Of a stretch of DNA of 64,000 nt, positions 39,621-52,595 are shown piece after piece (within the stretch, counting starts at the first letter, position 1; every line of letters starts with the position of its first letter). The translations under genes were made by a program, and so were the position numbers. This DNA is from Ficedula albicollis (Eukaryota; Chordata; Aves; Passeriformes; Muscicapidae). The DNA lies in the NCBI RefSeq assembly GCF_000247815.1, contig NC_021674.1:81762935-81826934 (forward strand). The letters run 5' to 3'. The notes under the pieces were generated by a model that ran no database searches, had not been told where the DNA came from, and saw only the letters and a program-made list of their open reading frames with translations.

Positions 39621-42149
39621 CCTTTGTTTTAAAAGACAGCAGACTATTCATAGTGTCTTGTTCAGGATATTTCTCATCCTCATTTTCAATGCTGAAATAC
39701 TATAAAAGGTGCAACTGCTGAATGCCACAGCAGCACCAGTGTGTCAGTTCTTTCCCTTTCTGGGGAAGATACCGCAGCATATTATTGATTCTGATCAGTT
39801 GAAACAGATTCCCAAGAATCTGTGGCATGAGAACTGCAAAAACAGAGCAAAGGCTTAGAGTGGCATGGCTTTCAGGGAATCACACAGGAGCAAGTCCTGC
39901 TGTGACAGCAGACTGAGTGTGAAATGGCCCACTGGAGTGCAGGGCTTGGAAAGGGTGGCAGACCCACCCTCCTCCACTTCAGCCTCATGACACACCTTTC
40001 AGCAAGGAGATTTTAGAAGCTGCATCATGTTTCAGTTTGGGCTGCCAGGCATTAATTTCTTCACGTCTCTAGCTGTAGGATACAGCTAGTATGCAGTTAA
40101 TTGACACAGTAGCTTGCAGTGCCTCGGGGTTTTTTTTAGGTTGACCTGTGTTTCACAACTGCCCATGCATATATGTGCTTAAGCAAATGTTTTTCTGCAG
40201 CAATTTAAGACCACCTGATGCAGAAACATATGTGCTACTCTGACTGCATTGATTAGTTTTAAGTTTGGAGTGTGGTGATCACTACAGTAAAAACCAGACT
40301 TCATCTGGTGTTGACTAAGAAAATCTTAATTCCATGGGGTTTTTAGCACAGTTTGCTTTGTATCAGTAATTGCAATGCAACATTAGCACCCAGTTATGCC
40401 CTCAGTTGTGGTTTACATTCAAGAAAGTGTATGTAAGACTAACAAAGGTAAATAATACTGCTATTTCTGTTCCTGTCTTAATGATGGGTACCACAAGAAG
40501 TAACGTCTGCTGTGGAAATAAAAATAGTACAGGCTAATGAGGAAGGTTTGGCAGAAAACAAAATAAAGTCATGAAGTTTTGGGGCCTCTAAATGTGAAGA
40601 ACCAAAAAGATTAATAGCCATCTTGTCCTGCAAGAAAGCAAACCCAACAAAACTACTTGATCTAAAATTTTAAAGAATTGCTTGTCTTCATATCAGCTAA
40701 AAACATGCAGAGATTTATCTTCTACTGTTTTTGGAACTGCCAGTGGTTTTCTCTCTAAAGTTTCAGCAAGCTTCATCATGCAACTGTTAACAATAGCAAA
40801 GTGATAGCTTGCAGTACATGTGCACAGCCTGGTACTTTGGAGGAATCTCTTGCTTTTTCTCATTTATCTCTGTCACATTTCCAATCTGGCTTCATTATTA
40901 TAAGAGATTAATACTTTAGGAAGGATTTCATTGAAAGGATGCGTGCTGATTTATAGATGGATTTATTTCTTAAATCCTAGAGGTACATTATCCGATTGAG
41001 AAATCATATTTAAAGAAGGAAACCTTTGCTTTGGTTGAAATTAATTCCACTAGAAATTGAATGAAAGGAATCTAATTCTCTTTCTGCTTGGTTGTTTTGG
41101 TTGTATTTCACATTTTCTCTAGCTTGGACAGAAGAAATGATTTATCAGAGTGATGCTCTAATCAATTTCCTCTTGCTTTGAAAACTGGAAAGCCCACACA
41201 TGCTTTTCATGTTGTAGAGCTGAGGATTTACCTTTCCCCAGCCTTCTCCTAGGAGTTCTGGGGAAATTCACTCTTCAGATGATAGGTCTGCTGGAGCCAG
41301 GTTCTTCCCAGCTTTCATTGCCACCTCTGTTCCTCTGCTTCTTTGGTAGCATAGCATTGACCAAAATTATGTTTCCTGTAAGACCTTGAAGCTGTTTGAA
41401 GCACATACTCACTGAGATGTGGAATTCCCTGCAGATGTATCTGCTAAAGAATGACCTCAATGTCCTGTGAAGTGAGTGAGGTAAGGGTTCTTCACACAAT
41501 GTCCCCTCCTCCATACCCAAATCTGAGCCCTGTAGGGCTTAGTGGATCAGACTGCAAAGCCACCATTCCACATACCTTTGTTCTTAAACCAAATTTGCAG
41601 GGTTTTAGTTTGTCAGGATAGCACGGTTCCACAATCTGTGCTTCTGCTGGCTTTATTATTGCCTTGATGACATAGTCCCGTGCAGGACAGTGCTGCAGTG
41701 TTTGGCTGAGAGAGTATTCTGGATGTATTTTAGTTTCTGTCTCCTTTGGAGCTTGACCATGGTAGTGATAGTCATGAACACTTTTAGATTGACCCTATAA
41801 ATTTTTGTTATTTCATTAAATGTTTTAAACTTGGCTTCTACAACTTTATCTGTTCTGTCAATCTGTAGTATTGTAGTATTGCTTTAGTGACCTTTTCAAG
41901 GGACTCATATTCCTCTAGAGATGTGACCCAAGGTTCAACCATTATCACAAGAGCCTGCAGTACAGAAGAAAAAGAACTAACCAGTGTAACAGAGGTTACA
42001 CCTTTGCTGCTGGAGTGTAGCCAGTGAGTTTACAGGATACTGGGAGGCCCTATGAGCCAATATATATGTTTTCATATATATGACAATATGTATATTTGTC
42101 AAGGTATCTATATATATCTACCTTGACCTATACTGTCAAGGTGGGCTCA

Positions 42150-42212
42150 TCTCAATGATTGATGGGTTTGACCATCTTAGAGGTCTTTTCCAGCCATAAT
42201 GATTCTGTCTTT
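42150..42212 (+). mobile_element. CR1 LINE 3' end fragment
   Basis: GACCATCTTAGAGGTCTTTT, then CCAGCCATAATGATTCTG, match the sense strand of the CR1 3' terminus. It is short and diverged. AT-rich sequence with a small hairpin lies directly upstream. Confidence 0.7.
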
Positions 42213-43037
42213 GACTCCTCTCATTCTTCTAGTAGTGAACATGCTGTTTTACTCTCCAATTTCCTCTAAAAATGCCTTTGCTTTCCCCAAAAGCTACTCC
42301 AGAGATCTAGGGGTAATGTGCAACAGCTTGGTAACATTCAAGTCTGGAAAAGACAGCTGCTTTTGTATGGGTCTCTGGATTCAGTGGGAGCAAGTGTAAA
42401 TATAGCAGTTAATGTTCTCTCACGTCTCTGCTCATCTAATGCCATCTGCTTTGTGTCCATTCATTCACACTGGTGCCAAAATGTATTTCTGGAACAGGGT
42501 ACTTGTGCATCAGCAGACTTGATCCCAGATTGTTAGGTGAGAACAAATACATAAAACGTATGGTGTGGGTAGGCAGGTGAACTCTTAAGATTTAATGTAG
42601 CTATTTATAATCAGCCATTGCCTGTAGTTGCTAATCCACAGGGTAATGGTAGCAGTTACAAGTTGTCACTGCTTCTGGTCTGGTGCAGGAATGGAAGGAG
42701 CACTGTTTCCTCTCTGGGAAAGGCCTTATTCCTTTGACTGCTTGTCCCTTTTCAGCACCTGTGGCAACACCAAACTTCTTGCTGAGTTAATCAGAAATCA
42801 AGTATTTATAGAGCTGGGACCTAGACATGGTGCACATGCCTTAATCCTCCCACTCATTGATCTGTCTTTATTTTGCAGGAGTGAGAAATGTGTCAGGCAG
42901 GGTTATGGCCTTCTCTGTTTATGCACATTGTCCCTGTAGTGGTATTAATGCATTATTAAATATGGGGATAAGGGATATGTAGGTTCAGTTATATTCACAC
43001 AAACATGTTTATATCACTTGCTCTGATTCTTTTTCCA

Positions 43038-43966
43038 AGGTAGAAGTGTATTCTGTGTTCAGGGCATCTTGACTGCAATATAATTGCAGCCCCACAAACA
43101 GTTGTACTAGCTGTAGTTATTAAGGCTTAAACCATAGCACTTATCACTAGCCATAACATTTGTAGCAATACTAGGTAGAGGTGTATTCTGTGTACAGGGC
43201 ATCTTGACTGCAATATAATTGCAACCACACAAGCAGTTGTACTAGCTGTAGTTATTAAGGCTTAAAAGGTAGAAGTGTATTCTGTGTTCAGGGCATCTTG
43301 ACTGCAATATAATTGCAGCCCCACAAACAGTTGTACTAGCTGTAGTTATTAAGGCTTAAACCATAGCACTTATCACTAGCCATAACATTTGTAGCAATAC
43401 AGATCTGGATGTGAATTAGACTGGTCTGAGGCTTTGATTATGTTATCTTTTAAATCCAGCTGTGCATGTGGGAAAAAACACTATTCTCAGCTTTTCACTC
43501 TGATTCCCACCAGTGATTTGTTTCTCCCCTGTGATGTGCCAGTGGAATTGTTTGTGTGAGCCCTTCCTTTCTTGTTTCTAGGATAAGCCCATCCGTTTAG
43601 TCAGTCTGGTTTCACCAGACACTAGGAGAAACTCTGAAGTGGTCTTTTGTGGGGAGAGAGGAACCGTAGCACTTATCACTAGCCATAACATTTGTAGCAA
43701 TACAGATCTGGATGTGAATTAGACTGGTCTGAGGCTTTGATTATGTTATCTTTTAAATCCAGCTGTGCATGTGGGAAAAAACACTATTCTCAGCTTTTCA
43801 CTCTGATTCCCACCAGTGATTTGTTTCTCCCCTGTGATGTGCCAGTGGAATTGTTTGTGCGAGCCCTTCCTTTCTTGTTTCTAGGATAAGCCCATCCGTT
43901 TAGTCAGTCTGGTTTCACCAGACACTAGGAGAAACTCTGAAGTGGTCTTTTGTGGGGAGAGAGGAA
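43038..43966. repeat. Compound nested duplication with three unit types
   Basis: A 94-bp unit P occurs at 43038, 43173 (diverged) and 43267. The block P plus about 40 bp (43038-43171) is identical to 43267-43400. A 303-bp block (43361-43663) is then repeated at 43664-43966 with two or three substitutions. Confidence 0.95.
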
Positions 43967-45169
43967 TGGTAACTTGCAGCAGAGAGGCACTATGAGCCTG
44001 TGAGATTAGTATCATCCAGCACAGCTGGATCTAGGGGCAGAGGTCTGCCCACAGCTGTCCTTGTCTTTTTGGGAAGGTTATTCTCTTCCTGTGCACATGG
44101 ATGGCATGGCATTGCTTGATTACCTGTCAGCCTTGAGTGGAAATAAATACAGCATTTGATGTTGATTGTAGGCTGTAGCCTTGCTGGTGTGTAATCAACG
44201 TTTCCTCTGCAGTCGTTTCATCACGCCTGATTTCACACCAGCACATGTGCAGGATTAAAGGGTGGGTATCTGTCTATGTACAGACTCTCTGTTGCAGTAG
44301 ATATGATTTAAGATAGCCATGTAAATTGTGTTCTTCTAACACGCAATGTAGCATTATGAACTCTGCGTGGTAGTCTTTAAAAATTGGTCTCGTGTTCAAA
44401 GAAGACAACAGTAAAATGCCTTTTCTACGTTTAAGCTTCAGGTTTGAGCTGGCTGGTGTTCTTTGTTGTGCAGTGGAAAAAACCACAGCAGTCATTTTTT
44501 AGGAAGCATTCAGAGATTTAATTTCTTCTGCTGAAACTGAAGCATACATAACTACTTTCAACCCGCTATTTTACTTTATAATTATGCAGGAGTAAACAGA
44601 AGTACAATTCCCTCTCTAGAACTGAAGAGAAATTCTGTATCTTTCACATACTTTTGTTTAGCTCTTAGGAGAGACACAGGTATTAAAAATCCTTCATTGT
44701 CAGCTTTGAGAGACATACATAGGCATTTTTATGCACCATTCACTTGGACTCCTTAAAAGAGAAGATAACAGTTTCAAAGCTTGTGTTACAACATGAGAAT
44801 GCAACTTTTGACATATTATTTCCTGTCTTAGGAAAGTAAGGATCTGGCTCCTGTTACAGTTCTTGCAGCTGATTCAAAGATTGAACTGCTTTTTCCTTGC
44901 TTAGCTGTTTTGCAAATTGCATTTCTTTAAAATATGTTGTTTAGCTGCTTCTATCACGCTCCTGCTTCTCCTACAGCAGTCATGCACTCTGCCAGCTCAC
45001 CTAATTTTGGCACTTGGTAGAAGAGATTTCTTTTCACCAGCTTCAGCCATATGGAAACACCTTCTTTTATCTCTAAATTCATTAGGTCTCCATAGTTTTA
45101 AAAATATTTTCAGAATTTGCAACTGTTTTCTTTCATCTTTTACTCCTCAGTGTTTGGACATATTTCACT

Positions 45170-45252
45170 TGACCAGGTTGCCCAGGGCAAGTGGGATTTG
45201 AACTAGATAATCTTTATGGTCTCTTCCACCCTGAACCATTCCATGATTTTTC
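45170..45252 (+). mobile_element. CR1 LINE 3' end fragment
   Basis: GACCAGGTTGCCCAGGGCAA, then GAACTAGATAATCTTTATGG and CCCTGAACCATTCCATGAT, match the sense CR1 3' end with an internal deletion. Confidence 0.75.
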
Positions 45253-46519
45253 TGAGAAAGCCAAGAGAGCACATCTTCTAAAACTGAATATCACTACCTG
45301 GATTTCTTAACTTGTCTTGTCATCTTGTGACTATAAGAGATTTTAACAATGTTGATGCTGCTTTATTGTTTACCAAAAGAGTGATTTTGTAAGATAATTA
45401 TATCATTCATATGTCTACGGTGCTCTGGTGCTCCCTTCATATTGATAGCTCTTCAAATGCTTGAAAATGTGGATTTTATGTTTGTTCATTATCCAGAGAT
45501 CTTGGCAGCTTCTGGCTCTGTGGAAACTAATGGGGTAGAGGGGCTGAGATGCACTTGATACTCTGTGAGAGAGTAAGATTAAATCTTCAGAAATAATTGA
45601 GAGAAAAGGAAAAAAACAATATCTCCTGTCATAGAAGCATGGATGGTAGAGTACATAAATTGTTCTTAAGAGTGGATTAATACTGGCTATCCTGAATGCA
45701 TTGAGAAGGGGACAATGTGCTGAGGTAAGGTCAATTAAAAGACTGACTAGAGAACTGATTTTTATTCTGAATTTAGTAATAAACCTTTGTAGATGAGATA
45801 ACTGTTTAGCACATTATTTTTCTTTCAAAATGCACTCATAGCAGTGAAATATTTGATGTGCAGACTTTGCTGGAAGGCTTAGCTGGAAGAAGCTAGTAGT
45901 TGTCTGTCTTGTAGAGAAAGTATCCCAATAAATGGTAATTCATTTATTATGTAGAACATATTGTTTACTGTTGTTTAGATATCCAACTGCATCTACAGTA
46001 GCAGTATAATATTTAATATGCTTCATATTGAACTTTGGATGGATAAGGTGAAACTTCATAAGTGGTTTCGTTTCAGTTGATTTTGTTCTGAAGTACTTTC
46101 ATGGGCTGCAGGTGTTTTTTAAACAGCTTGATTTGCATTTTTTTTGCTGGTATGTCAGCTGTAGGAATGATCTAATGTTCTCTTTTCATTCACATTGGTA
46201 GTAAATATAAAAACAGACAGGAATAAATTATTATTTTTGTTGCTTTTTAGTTTGTTGGGCAGTAGGAAAGCCTAGCAGTCTAGGGAAGCATTATGTTGCA
46301 AATAACTCTCTCAAAGGAGAAGAAGAGTGTATTTCATGCATTATAAAATATAGCAAGCAGTCAAATTAAACAAATATATCCACTCTAATGGCACTTCAAA
46401 ACTGTGCAGCAAAGGAGTCTGCAATCTCAAACAGAAAAATCTGCTTAAAATTTTGAGTCTTGTGTATTGAGATGGTTATTGCTTTTCTTGATTATTCTAT
46501 TTTTTCCTTGCCATGCAAG

Positions 46520-46623
46520 GACAAATCTCCCACATTGTTAAAGTCAGTGTGAGTTTTGTCTTTGATTTGACTGATGCCAGAGTTTCATCCCTAGCCTGTA
46601 TAACTTATGACTCTTCCATGGAG
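46520..46623 (+). CDS. Internal exon 4 of the unrecognised + strand gene
   Basis: This is a 104-nt exon. The acceptor follows TTCTATTTTTTCCTTGCCATGCAAG and the donor is GAG|GTAAGA. Two frames are closed. The open frame begins with two nucleotides, matching the single G left by exon 3, and gives 34 codons: QISHIVKVSVSFVFDLTD through ACITYDSSME, ending on a codon boundary. The KVSVSFVFDL pattern again looks like a beta strand. The next good exon (52171) expects one leftover nucleotide, so the two do not join directly. Confidence 0.7.
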
Positions 46624-47020
46624 GTAAGATTTTATATTTGCTCATAATTATGTATATGTCTCTATTCATCTGAGCAACTAAATAATGATAAAGGTAACAA
46701 ACATACTGATTTTGCTTTCAATTTTTGTCTTTGAGGGTGAGAATCTTTGACATGGTGGATAAATTTCCCTACATGTTGAATAGTCTCTGGCTTTTACTAT
46801 ACTCCTTGGTTGAGCTAACAGAAATTATTTTGATGTAGCAGCTTGCTGCTGGAAAATGCTGATGAAGCTGAAAAAAACCACACTATGGGAACATGTCAGT
46901 GTGGTGGGATTTTCATGAGAAAGCAGGCCAACTTCCACCCTGGCCAGCCACCTGCTTGCTGGCAAGGTTTGCCTATAACTGTGTCTGAAAATGTATATTC
47001 TTTAAATCATCAGATTTAAA

Positions 47021-47245
47021 TCAGAGAATGGTTTGGCCTGGGCTGGAAGGCACCTTGGAGATCCTCTTGTTCCAGCCTCCCACCACAGCAGGGACACCTC
47101 TCACAAGACCTGGTTGCTCAAAGCTCCATCCAGCCTGGCCTTGAACACTTCCAGTGATGGGGCATCCACAGCTTCTCTGGGCAACCTGTACCAGACCCTC
47201 ACTGTCCTTACAGCAAAGAATTTCTTCCTTATGTTTAATATAGGA
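47021..47245 (-). mobile_element. CR1 LINE 3' end fragment
   Basis: AGAATGGTTTGGCCTGGGCT, the CTCACAAGACCTGGTTGCTC block, CAGCCTGGCCTTGAACACTT and the CTCTGGGCAACCTGTACCAG block are in the order of a reverse-complement CR1 3' end of about 220 bp. Confidence 0.92.
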
Positions 47246-50039
47246 CATGAAAATTTTTGCTTCTGAGTTTTAGTTCCAGTTTGGAAGAAGAAAAGAATGA
47301 TTTGGAAATGTGGGAGCTTTCAGGGATCTCACTTTTGTTTTCTGCACAAACCCTTCCATGCAGTAACGGCAGTTTTCTACTGGGTTATTGCTGTTCGTCT
47401 TGGAGTAGCAAAAGAGTGTTCAGGAAGAGATTTTGCATGATTTTTTTTCTATTCTTAACCAAGAATTGTTGCCATGTCCCATTTATGCCTTGTAGACGTG
47501 TTATTTAGACATGAATCCTTTGTGTGATTGATTCTCTGAGAACCATCTTAGATATGTTAAAAATTGCCTTTTTTTTTCTTTATAGCAGACATACCAGTCT
47601 CTTAAACATGCTTTAGTTTCAGGATCCAGAAGGAGTGATTTACTCTGATTTATCCTCTGTTCTGAATACTCAGTGGTATTTTATGTTTGCATTCAATTCC
47701 TGCTGGTTGATCATGCTTCATGAGTTTTTTAGTCAGAGCATCGAATAGAGTAGTGATTAAGGGTCAGCTCTGAGAATCCAAAGTTGTCACTGATGATAAT
47801 TTTAATCTTCACTTAAGTGACTGTTGAAAACTCTTGCAGAGAACAAAGAGGAAGTGTCTGTCTCAGAAGTTCTTTTCTTGTGTGTTTTTCATCAGACAGG
47901 AGAAATAGATTTTATCTTTTCAGAAGACAGTTGTGTAACCTGGTAGTCATTTTTCTTTCTTCTTGTGTTTTTGTGAAGGCATCTGTACATCTGTTTTTCT
48001 GTCTTTGTGATCAGCAAAAAATATGTGAAGCAATCTCCTTGGCAGATAAGAATCTGGATGTGTCATTTTCACTCAGCTAACTTAACTTTCTCCATTAGTA
48101 TCCTGCAGATCCTGAAGAAGGCTAAACAAAACCAAAACCTTACAGGAGAAACTGCTGCATGCATGTAACCAAGAACAAATGAGTTTGGGACAGCAGAAAT
48201 CCTGTAGGTCCCTTGTATTTGTTAGATCACCTTCCCTCTAAATAGCTGTTAGGCAGTTTAGTGCACTAAAGAGAAGAGATACATCATTTGCTATCTTCTC
48301 ATCATTTTCTAGAAGTATTTGTCTTCTCCCCTCGGATAAGATTTTGGTTCCTGGTTATTTCAAAATAAAAGGCATTTTTCTTTATGACTTTGGACTTTTC
48401 GTCATAACTTTGGGATCAGGATTTGACTTAGAGTGACAGTACTGTTCAAACAAACTAATATTCAGACAAAATAGGGAATGTATCAAAGATTTAAGCTAAG
48501 CTTGTTTCAAAATACTATCAAATAGCCTTTTAAGTTAGATGAGATAAACATTCTTTGTTATCCTGGGGAAAAAAAGTTTCAGTTCTGCAACATAGGCAAT
48601 GTTTGAGCAAAAAAATGTTTGAGAATTTTTAGGAGACAGGTAGAGAAGAGGTGGAAAAATAACAATACAGCCTCTGTTTTCTCACTGCATTAGTGTGTTA
48701 TTAAGTAAAAAGATTGTTATAATATGTAATTTCTGTGGATACAAAGAAGCATCTTTGTTTTACTTGCAGTGTTGAAACTAATTACAGTATTGTTTTTGCT
48801 TCCTTTTATAGGTTGCCTTTTTAAAGATGTGAAGAACGAAGATACCTGTGTTGAAAACGATTGTTAGATTCATTTTCAGCAGAAATGTGTGCAGACAACT
48901 TCCAATTGTGGGACTTCTAGAAGAAAATCCCCTGTCAATACAAAAGAAAATAGGATGCGGTGGGTGGGTGTATTCTTCACATCTGAATGTGTTTCAAAAC
49001 CAGACAGAGTTGACTTTTGTATCCAGTGCATTCTTAGATGTCATTCTAAGAGTGACTTACCTGTCACTCCTATGGTATCCAGCTGGGATGACTGTTACCG
49101 TGTCTTCACTGCCAAAAGGAAATTCCCTATGTGTCTTGTACTACCTTTACCAGTCTTTGATAGCAATCCTTAGGAAAGTTCACAACTGGTAGCAAATATT
49201 TAAAATGTCATGGATACTAATGTGAGTTCTTTACCTTCTTTGTTCTGGTGAAGTTAAAGGTCCAACTTTAAAACATAAAATATGTTTTTTTGTAAAACTT
49301 ACATGTTTATCATGTATGTTGTTTCAGAATTAAGTTTACCTCTCTGCTTGAGAGTGAAGGAAGACAGTTTCTGCATTCCTAGACCATATGTAGATTTTAA
49401 AAGACTTGATAATGTTTTGGAGAAACAAGATTTTATGTTTATTTGAAATAATTATTATTATTATTATTTCAAGGAAAGTTAACATGCCCTTTACTTATTA
49501 AATGATCCTAACATAGGAAATGATCCTACAAAGTGTTGGACACCTTGGTTTTACACATCCAAAGACAAGGAGCTGAGGTCTCAGAGCACGCACTCTGGAC
49601 ATAAATTTTCAGTTACTGTTTTGGTTTTCAGTATTGAGGGAAGAACAAAATTATTCTGACTTTTGTATTCAGGGACTAAATTATCTAGCTGCAAGATATT
49701 TTGTCTGTGCACCAATGTTGAGTCATTTTATGAATAAAATATTTTTTCTAATTTAGTTTACCATTTGTTCTGCCTAATTTCTGTGACAGTTTCAGCTTCC
49801 CAGAGTATGACTGAACAGTTTGCAGGAGGAAATCATTCATACCACACCAAAATATTCCAGCTGTAAAATCCTTTTCAACCTCTTTAAATGACCCCCGATC
49901 TTATTTTGCATATATGGAACAACTTTCTTCATAACAGCCACTGTGGTGCTGTGGTTTGTGACTCCAACATCAGTATTTTGACTGTAGCTGAAATTACTCT
50001 TATTTCCCACTCTGCACCCACTTTTTCCAGTAAAGAGAG

Positions 50040-50422
50040 GCAAGAAACTAGTGGGAGGACACAGCAGGGATAGCTGATCTGAATTGGCCATGGGGATGTC
50101 TTGTACCATACAGCATCAAACACAGCAGTGAAAGTGGTGGTAGAGGAAGAAAGAGGCAGAGGGGTGTCTTCCAAGTTTGTGGTTGCTCAGAGAATACCTA
50201 AGCATTGATCTGCTTGTGGGGGGTGCTGAGTTTGCCTTTGTATCACTTGATTCCATTTTTACTTGATCTTATTTTTTTTCCCCTCTTTATTTATTAAACT
50301 GCCTTTCAACTCACAGGTTTTCTTGCTTTTTTTCTTTCTGCTCTCTGCCTCATCATGCTGGTAAAAGAATGAGGGCATGAGTGAGTAGCCAGATGGGTGC
50401 TGGCCAGGGTTGACCCACCACA
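50040..50422 (+). mobile_element. Partial LTR of a related avian endogenous retrovirus
   Basis: The stretch holds GGATAGCTGATCTGAATTGG, TGTCTTGTACCATACAGCAT, a TTTATTAAACTGCC poly(A)-signal region, ACTCACAGGTTTTC and a terminus CCAGGGTTGACCCACCACA. This order matches the 3' part of a common bird ERVL-type LTR in sense orientation. The last 20 bp are the inverse of the start of the LTR at 22946, so the two families are related. The 5' boundary and a TSD could not be found; the copy is probably 5' truncated or strongly diverged. Confidence 0.65.
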
Positions 50423-51302
50423 ATTGGAGGTAAAGTTGTTAAATCCCCCAAATAAAAAGAATAAATCTCTCTATTCTAGCTGCCCTCCCATTTGGGGATA
50501 TTTTCCTTCCCCATCTTCTCAATGACCATTGTTGCCTGTCTGTATCTGTACCAGCAGCAGGGCAATTTGATACATTTAGTGTGATTTTTTTCCCTTTCCT
50601 TGATTCTAGCTCTGAGATTTCTACTGGCATTTAACTACTGAAATTGCTGGGAAATATCAGACCACATATGATAATATATAATTTTCCCATATGTCTTTCC
50701 ATTTGAAAATAGATTAATTTGGCCATGTTCAGAAAGGGAATGATCATATGCTCTCCCAGGTACCAGGCAATACGTTATTCCAAACTCCTGTTTCTGAAGA
50801 CAACTTTATTGGGTCTTTTTTCTCCCCTCCTATTTCTTATGTCACCTTTCCTACTGAGCCAGTTGTGGATTTGAGATTTGACAGCTTCATTTTACACTTT
50901 CTTGAAATCTCTCTGCTTTATAAAAGCAAAACTTGGCCTTTGTTACCATTGCAGTGAACCATGGGCTCTTATAAAAAATGGACTTAGGTTCAGGAAGACA
51001 TTAAGTTCCCCTCACAGCTTCTTCCTTCATCCTTGCCTACCACAGCTCTTGCCTCCATTTCTCTCTCTGTTGAATAGAATGATATTTTATTTTGTTTTGC
51101 TTATTAGCATCAACGTTTTGAGAAGTATTGTAATTGCAAAGTACCATTAGTCACTGTGTTATTTGCTTTGCATCCAGTGTTAGTGGTACATCTTAGTCTA
51201 TCTTAGATACCATGTTTGGATACAACCACAACAGAAAGTTTGTTTAGTTTTCAAGTGTGCAGACAGTAGCTCAATGAAGATGGAAAAGCAAGCACCAAGG
51301 TA

Positions 51303-51453
51303 GGGGCTGGCCTAGAAGCTCTGCCATTACAAAATGTTTGGTCCTTCTTATCTCTTGCCCTCTCTCCCCAGCATCATAGGGGGCTGGCCTAGAAGCTCTG
51401 CCCTTACAAAACGTTTGGTTCTTCTTATCTCTTGCCCTCTCTCCCCAGCATCT
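51303..51453. repeat. Tandem duplication, unit 77 bp
   Basis: Copies 51303-51379 and 51380-51453, from GGGGCTGGCCTAGAAGC to CCCCAGCATC, with three substitutions. Confidence 0.95.
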
Positions 51454-52170
51454 TTGTCTCTCTCAGTCTGCATTTGTCACTGCAGAAGCTGTCCTAATTT
51501 TTGCTTTCTGTAGTGGCAAGCACGATGCTAGTCCTGAAGTAATAATAATTAATCAGTGATCCCAACCTGCATTAACTGAGCTGTGTATCCTTTCCTAATG
51601 CAGTTACCAAATACTGGCACCAAGAAGATATTAAAAATGTTAGCTTTAATTCTGATATGTTATTGCATGATAAAGCTGGCTATGGCTGTGGTGCAGAAAA
51701 CATGCCTGTCAGACAGTACTGTACTTGCCATTAGCAATAACAGACAACAATATTATTGCTGTCATTAGTAGGTTGCAGGGCAATTACACTTGCTATTTCT
51801 TCTTAAAAAGGGTGACCATTTAACTGGAATAGTAATTGGCATACCAGATTGAGTCCCGATGGCATTCTTTTAATTCCAAAATTAGGGTGACTTTCTAGCT
51901 TCGTTTAAATCCCTGCTATAGTAGGTTAGAATAAACTGAATAACAAATGGGTTAATCAGAGAGCTGTACTGGCCTTACCTTTTGAGTTGGAGGGCAAGTT
52001 CTAGTTTACCTCCGTTTTACTTTTCTGTATAGAGAAACTTTTGTACATAAGGAACAACTTTAATTAAAATTTACAATAGATGGTTCTGCTCTCAAGCAAT
52101 CTGGATTTAAATGCAAATTCTTTCCAGTAATTTTCTTTTTGTTTGGCTGCCTTCATCTTTGTTCCTGCAG

Positions 52171-52252
52171 AACACCACTTTGTGGTTTCAATTTTAGACT
52201 TTGTGTCCTATCATTCCTCTCCTAGCCGACTGCGCTCCATTATAAATGACAG
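52171..52252 (+). CDS. Internal exon 5 of the unrecognised + strand gene
   Basis: This is an 82-nt exon. The acceptor is CATCTTTGTTCCTGCAG and the donor is CAG|GTAACT. Two frames contain stops. The open frame starts with two nucleotides and reads 26 codons, HHFVVSILDFVSYHSS followed by PSRLRSIIND, leaving AG. The first base of exon 6 completes AGA (Arg). The content is basic and serine-rich after a short hydrophobic start. Confidence 0.7.
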
Positions 52253-52490
52253 GTAACTTGTTTGAGGTACTGCTTTAGCTCACCAACCTCATTCCTTTTG
52301 GTTTGCCTCCATGGGTTATTTTACTACTGTTGAATCGCTGTCATAGAAGCATTGAAAAATCTGCAGATGAACAAATTATAGAGACATTGAGCAACTCTTG
52401 TCTTTTGAAAGAGCTTTAGTTTATTCATTCAGAGCATGCTGGATTGCCTTGTAGCAGATGCCAGGGAGCATTTGGCAACACTCACAGAAA

Positions 52491-52595
52491 ATCAGGAATT
52501 TTGCAGGCGGCATGAAAATGGCTCAGTAGCAACATCTGTGTTATCAGGAATTTTGCAGGTCTGCATGAAAATGGCTCAGTAGCAACATCTGTGTC
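52491..52595. repeat. Tandem duplication, unit 52 bp
   Basis: Copies 52491-52542 and 52543-52595, from ATCAGGAATTTTGCAGG to CAACATCTGTGT, with a small indel. Confidence 0.95.

Larger units (their letters stand above)
28383..46519 (+). other. Inferred intron between exons 3 and 4
   Basis: About 18.1 kb, the longest intron seen. It holds a degenerate CR1 element, the (GGTAT)n array, CR1 3' ends at 42.2 and 45.2 kb, a compound tandem duplication at 43.0-44.0 kb, and a possible alternative terminal exon. Apparent splice pairs at 28904 and 41490 enclose no open frame and were rejected. Confidence 0.5.
46624..52170 (+). other. Interval between exons 4 and 5, with an exon apparently missing
   Basis: Exon 4 ends on a codon boundary but exon 5 starts with two nucleotides, so an exon of length 1 mod 3 should lie here. 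A good acceptor at 51601-51603 (CCTTTCCTAATGCAG) opens a sequence with two open frames. One is hydrophobic; the other begins TKYWHQEDIKNVSFNSDMLL. No consensus donor follows in the right phase. The interval also holds a CR1 fragment (47.0 kb), a partial LTR (50.0-50.4 kb) and a 77-bp tandem duplication. Confidence 0.45.

Noticed and set aside
41457..41495. Good-looking acceptor and donor pair around 41434-41490
   Set aside because: All three frames of the enclosed sequence contain stops.
46675..46693. 19-nt candidate exon that would fix the phase between exons 4 and 5
   Set aside because: It would leave an intron of only 51 bp after exon 4, too short for a vertebrate intron.
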